From the NCBI GenBank assembly GCA_903908785.1, contig CAIVTL010000235.1:1-6317 (forward strand): a stretch of 6,317 nucleotides of DNA, written 5' to 3'. Position 1 is the stretch's first letter; each line of letters begins with the position of its first letter. Source of the stretch: Caldifarciminota bacterium (lineage in GTDB: Bacteria > Hydrothermota > Tepidihabitantia > Tepidihabitantales > Tepidihabitantaceae). The notes under the pieces are model-generated. The model was not told the DNA's origin, did no database searches, and was given only the letters and a program-made list of their open reading frames with translations. This document shows, piece by piece, positions 5,471-6,317 of this stretch. The position numbers and the translations under genes were made by a program.

Positions 5471-5527
5471 GAAGTTTCTTCTACTCTGGAACCGACATAG
5501 GAGCCACAGAAGCACTGTCGTGCCAAG

Positions 5528-5623
5528 CTCGAAACTCGAAGACCGAATGACGATTGAAACTCGAAGGGCTAAAGGCTCTGATTTCGAACTTGAATCGGGC
5601 TTCGAGCTTCGGACTTCGGATTT
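5528..5623 (+). repeat. Inverted heptamer element (CGAA / TTCG type)
   Basis: The left part carries CGAA spaced at 7 bp (CTCGAAA, CTCGAAG, ACCGAAT from 5528). The right part carries four 7-bp units, CGGGCTT, CGAGCTT, CGGACTT and CGGATTT (5596-5623). CTCGAAGACCGAAT (5535-5548) matches the reverse complement of 5593-5606 at 12 of 14 positions, so the halves form an imperfect inverted repeat. The flank 5624-5668 (GTGTCTTCGTGGCTTTC, then GGGTTTGGGGTTCTGGTT) looks like more low-complexity repeat up to the next gene. Open frames here are artefacts of the repeat. Bases 5471-5527 show no identifiable feature apart from the AAGAA/TTCTT inverted repeat. Confidence 0.7.
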
Positions 5624-5668
5624 GGCGCGTGTCTTCGTGGCTTTCAATATCGGGTTTGGGGTTCTGGT

Positions 5669-6091
5669 TCATCGGTAGTCGATGCCCATCTGCTTACGCC
5701 AGCGTTTCTCCATCCGCGTGCGCAGCTTGGGGTCTTCGACCGCAGACACTGCCCGGCGCGACTCGTACAGCAGCTCGTACTTCTGCCGGGTGATGCTCGC
5801 CACGCTGTCCAGCGTCGCCTTCTCTATCGCCGAGTCCGGCGGATTCTGGAAAGACTGCCAATCCAGTTCCGCTTCCCAGCGGTTCTCCCGTTGTTCGAGT
5901 GCCTGCATCCTCGGCTCGAACTCCCCGACCACCACCCTCGGGTACCTCGATGCTGCGAGCGATTCAACAAACTTGCCGAACTTCTGCGACTCCTGGTGGC
6001 TTCGCCACTCGGCCCGCGCGTACAGCCCCAGTTCAAGCGCGTTCCCGACCAGCGATACGACGAGCAGAACCACAACCCACTTGGGTCTCAT
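5669..6091 (-). CDS. Membrane-anchored helical protein, candidate periplasmic heavy-metal sensor/resistance (CnrX/Spy-like)
   Basis: The 140-residue product has an N-terminal membrane segment (residues 5-24, WVVVLLVVSLVGNALELGLY), either an anchor or an uncleaved signal. The remainder is charged and predicted helical. The region 85-136, starting PDSAIEKATLDSVASITRQK and ending PKLRTRMEKRWRKQMG, resembles the helical hairpins of the Metal_resist/CnrX/Spy families, where small periplasmic proteins sense metals or envelope stress. No convincing His/Met/Cys metal site is visible, so metal binding is not supported by the residues themselves. The ATG overlaps the upstream gene's TGA as ATGA and is preceded by AAAGGAGGGGAG, a strong Shine-Dalgarno inside the upstream gene. 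This indicates an operon with translational coupling. The fold guess is moderate; a coding gene here is nearly certain. Confidence 0.8.
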   Translation of the reverse strand: MRPKWVVVLLVVSLVGNALELGLYARAEWRSHQESQKFGKFVESLAASRYPRVVVGEFEPRMQALEQRENRWEAELDWQSFQNPPDSAIEKATLDSVASITRQKYELLYESRRAVSAVEDPKLRTRMEKRWRKQMGIDYR

Positions 6092-6317
6092 CTCCCCTCC
6101 TTTGGCTGAACGGCCGTGGCGGAATCAGCTTGCAGTATGGAGTCGTGCTCCACCGTCACCCGGTTCCGCCATAACTCCAGTTTCTCAGGACGGTACAGCC
6201 CGTGAAACGCCCGATTACACACGTACACAAACCTGCGGTTCTCTCGCTTGGCGCGGGCAATCCGGTCCAGTGCCGCATTCAGCCGCGCCGAGTCAGGATT
6301 CGGCTCCAAAGCCAGCA
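6088..6317 (-). CDS. Hypothetical helical protein, C-terminal part (5' end beyond window)
   Basis: The frame is open from the right edge to TGA at 6090-6088, giving 75 C-terminal residues that include LNAALDRIARAKRENRRFVY and AFHGLYRPEKLELWRNRV. The sequence is mostly charged and predicted helical. It aligns loosely with the C-terminal helical part of the next gene's product: both have L-D-x-[IV]-A, an Arg four residues on, a Tyr about six further, and a P-x-KL or PKL motif before basic residues. It may therefore be a distant paralogue in the same envelope-sensor-like family. A TTG at 6309 is in frame but is not a believable start, since the frame stays open to the edge. It is coupled to the downstream gene through the ATGA overlap. 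Function unknown. Confidence 0.72.
   Translation of the reverse strand, partial: LALEPNPDSARLNAALDRIARAKRENRRFVYVCNRAFHGLYRPEKLELWRNRVTVEHDSILQADSATAVQPKEGR

Noticed and set aside
4654..5623. CRISPR array
   Set aside because: The repeat units are 7-10 bp and directly adjacent, with no spacers of uniform length and no cas-like gene nearby.
5417..5678. Several overlapping ORFs on both strands in the heptamer region
   Set aside because: Short-period repeats keep several frames open at once. Products such as those rich in RSSK/SKSE or NQNPKP are the usual spurious translations.

Overview
The window is GC-rich, gene-dense bacterial DNA, probably from an uncultivated bacterium of the FCB / candidate division WOR-3 (Stahlbacteria) type. 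This placement is inference. It rests on the mix of secreted proteins (a YVTN-type beta-propeller, an M23 peptidase with a C-terminal FlgD/type IX-sorting-like domain, a TolB/PD40-like lipoprotein) and on composite short-period repeats between genes. No rRNA, tRNA, CRISPR array or transposase is visible.

Layout. Bases 1-297 (minus) hold the N-terminal part of a secreted YVTN/YncE-like beta-propeller protein. Its reading frame is broken near base 185 and it runs off the left edge. Bases 298-616 are a divergent intergenic region with a good sigma70-type promoter on the plus strand and a weaker candidate on the minus strand. Bases 617-1951 (plus) encode a secreted M23 metallopeptidase that starts with TTG. 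It converges on, and overlaps by 8 bp, an HI0933/BaiN-like flavoprotein (1944-3224, minus). Upstream of that, same strand, is a PD40-type lipoprotein (3393-4586, minus), then a YjbQ-family enzyme (4849-5265, minus). The right end has two translationally coupled minus-strand genes for small helical proteins: a membrane-anchored candidate heavy-metal-resistance/CnrX-like protein (5669-6091) and a partial upstream gene (6088 to the right edge).

The least explained parts are the gaps 4587-4848 and 5266-5668 on either side of yjbQ, and 3225-3392. They contain tandem 7-bp and 10-bp repeat arrays. Two 37-bp copies of one heptamer array lie in direct orientation on both sides of yjbQ. A second degenerate element of about 55-60 bp occurs at 3342-3394 and, inverted, at 5350-5408. 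A good minus-strand promoter at 5442-5470 has no ORF directly behind it and reads toward the second copy of that element and then yjbQ, so a small RNA or a long structured yjbQ leader is possible.

No single pathway links the genes. The two right-end genes form one operon. The M23 peptidase, propeller protein and lipoprotein are all predicted to be exported. The flavoprotein and YjbQ are probably cytoplasmic stand-alone enzymes.
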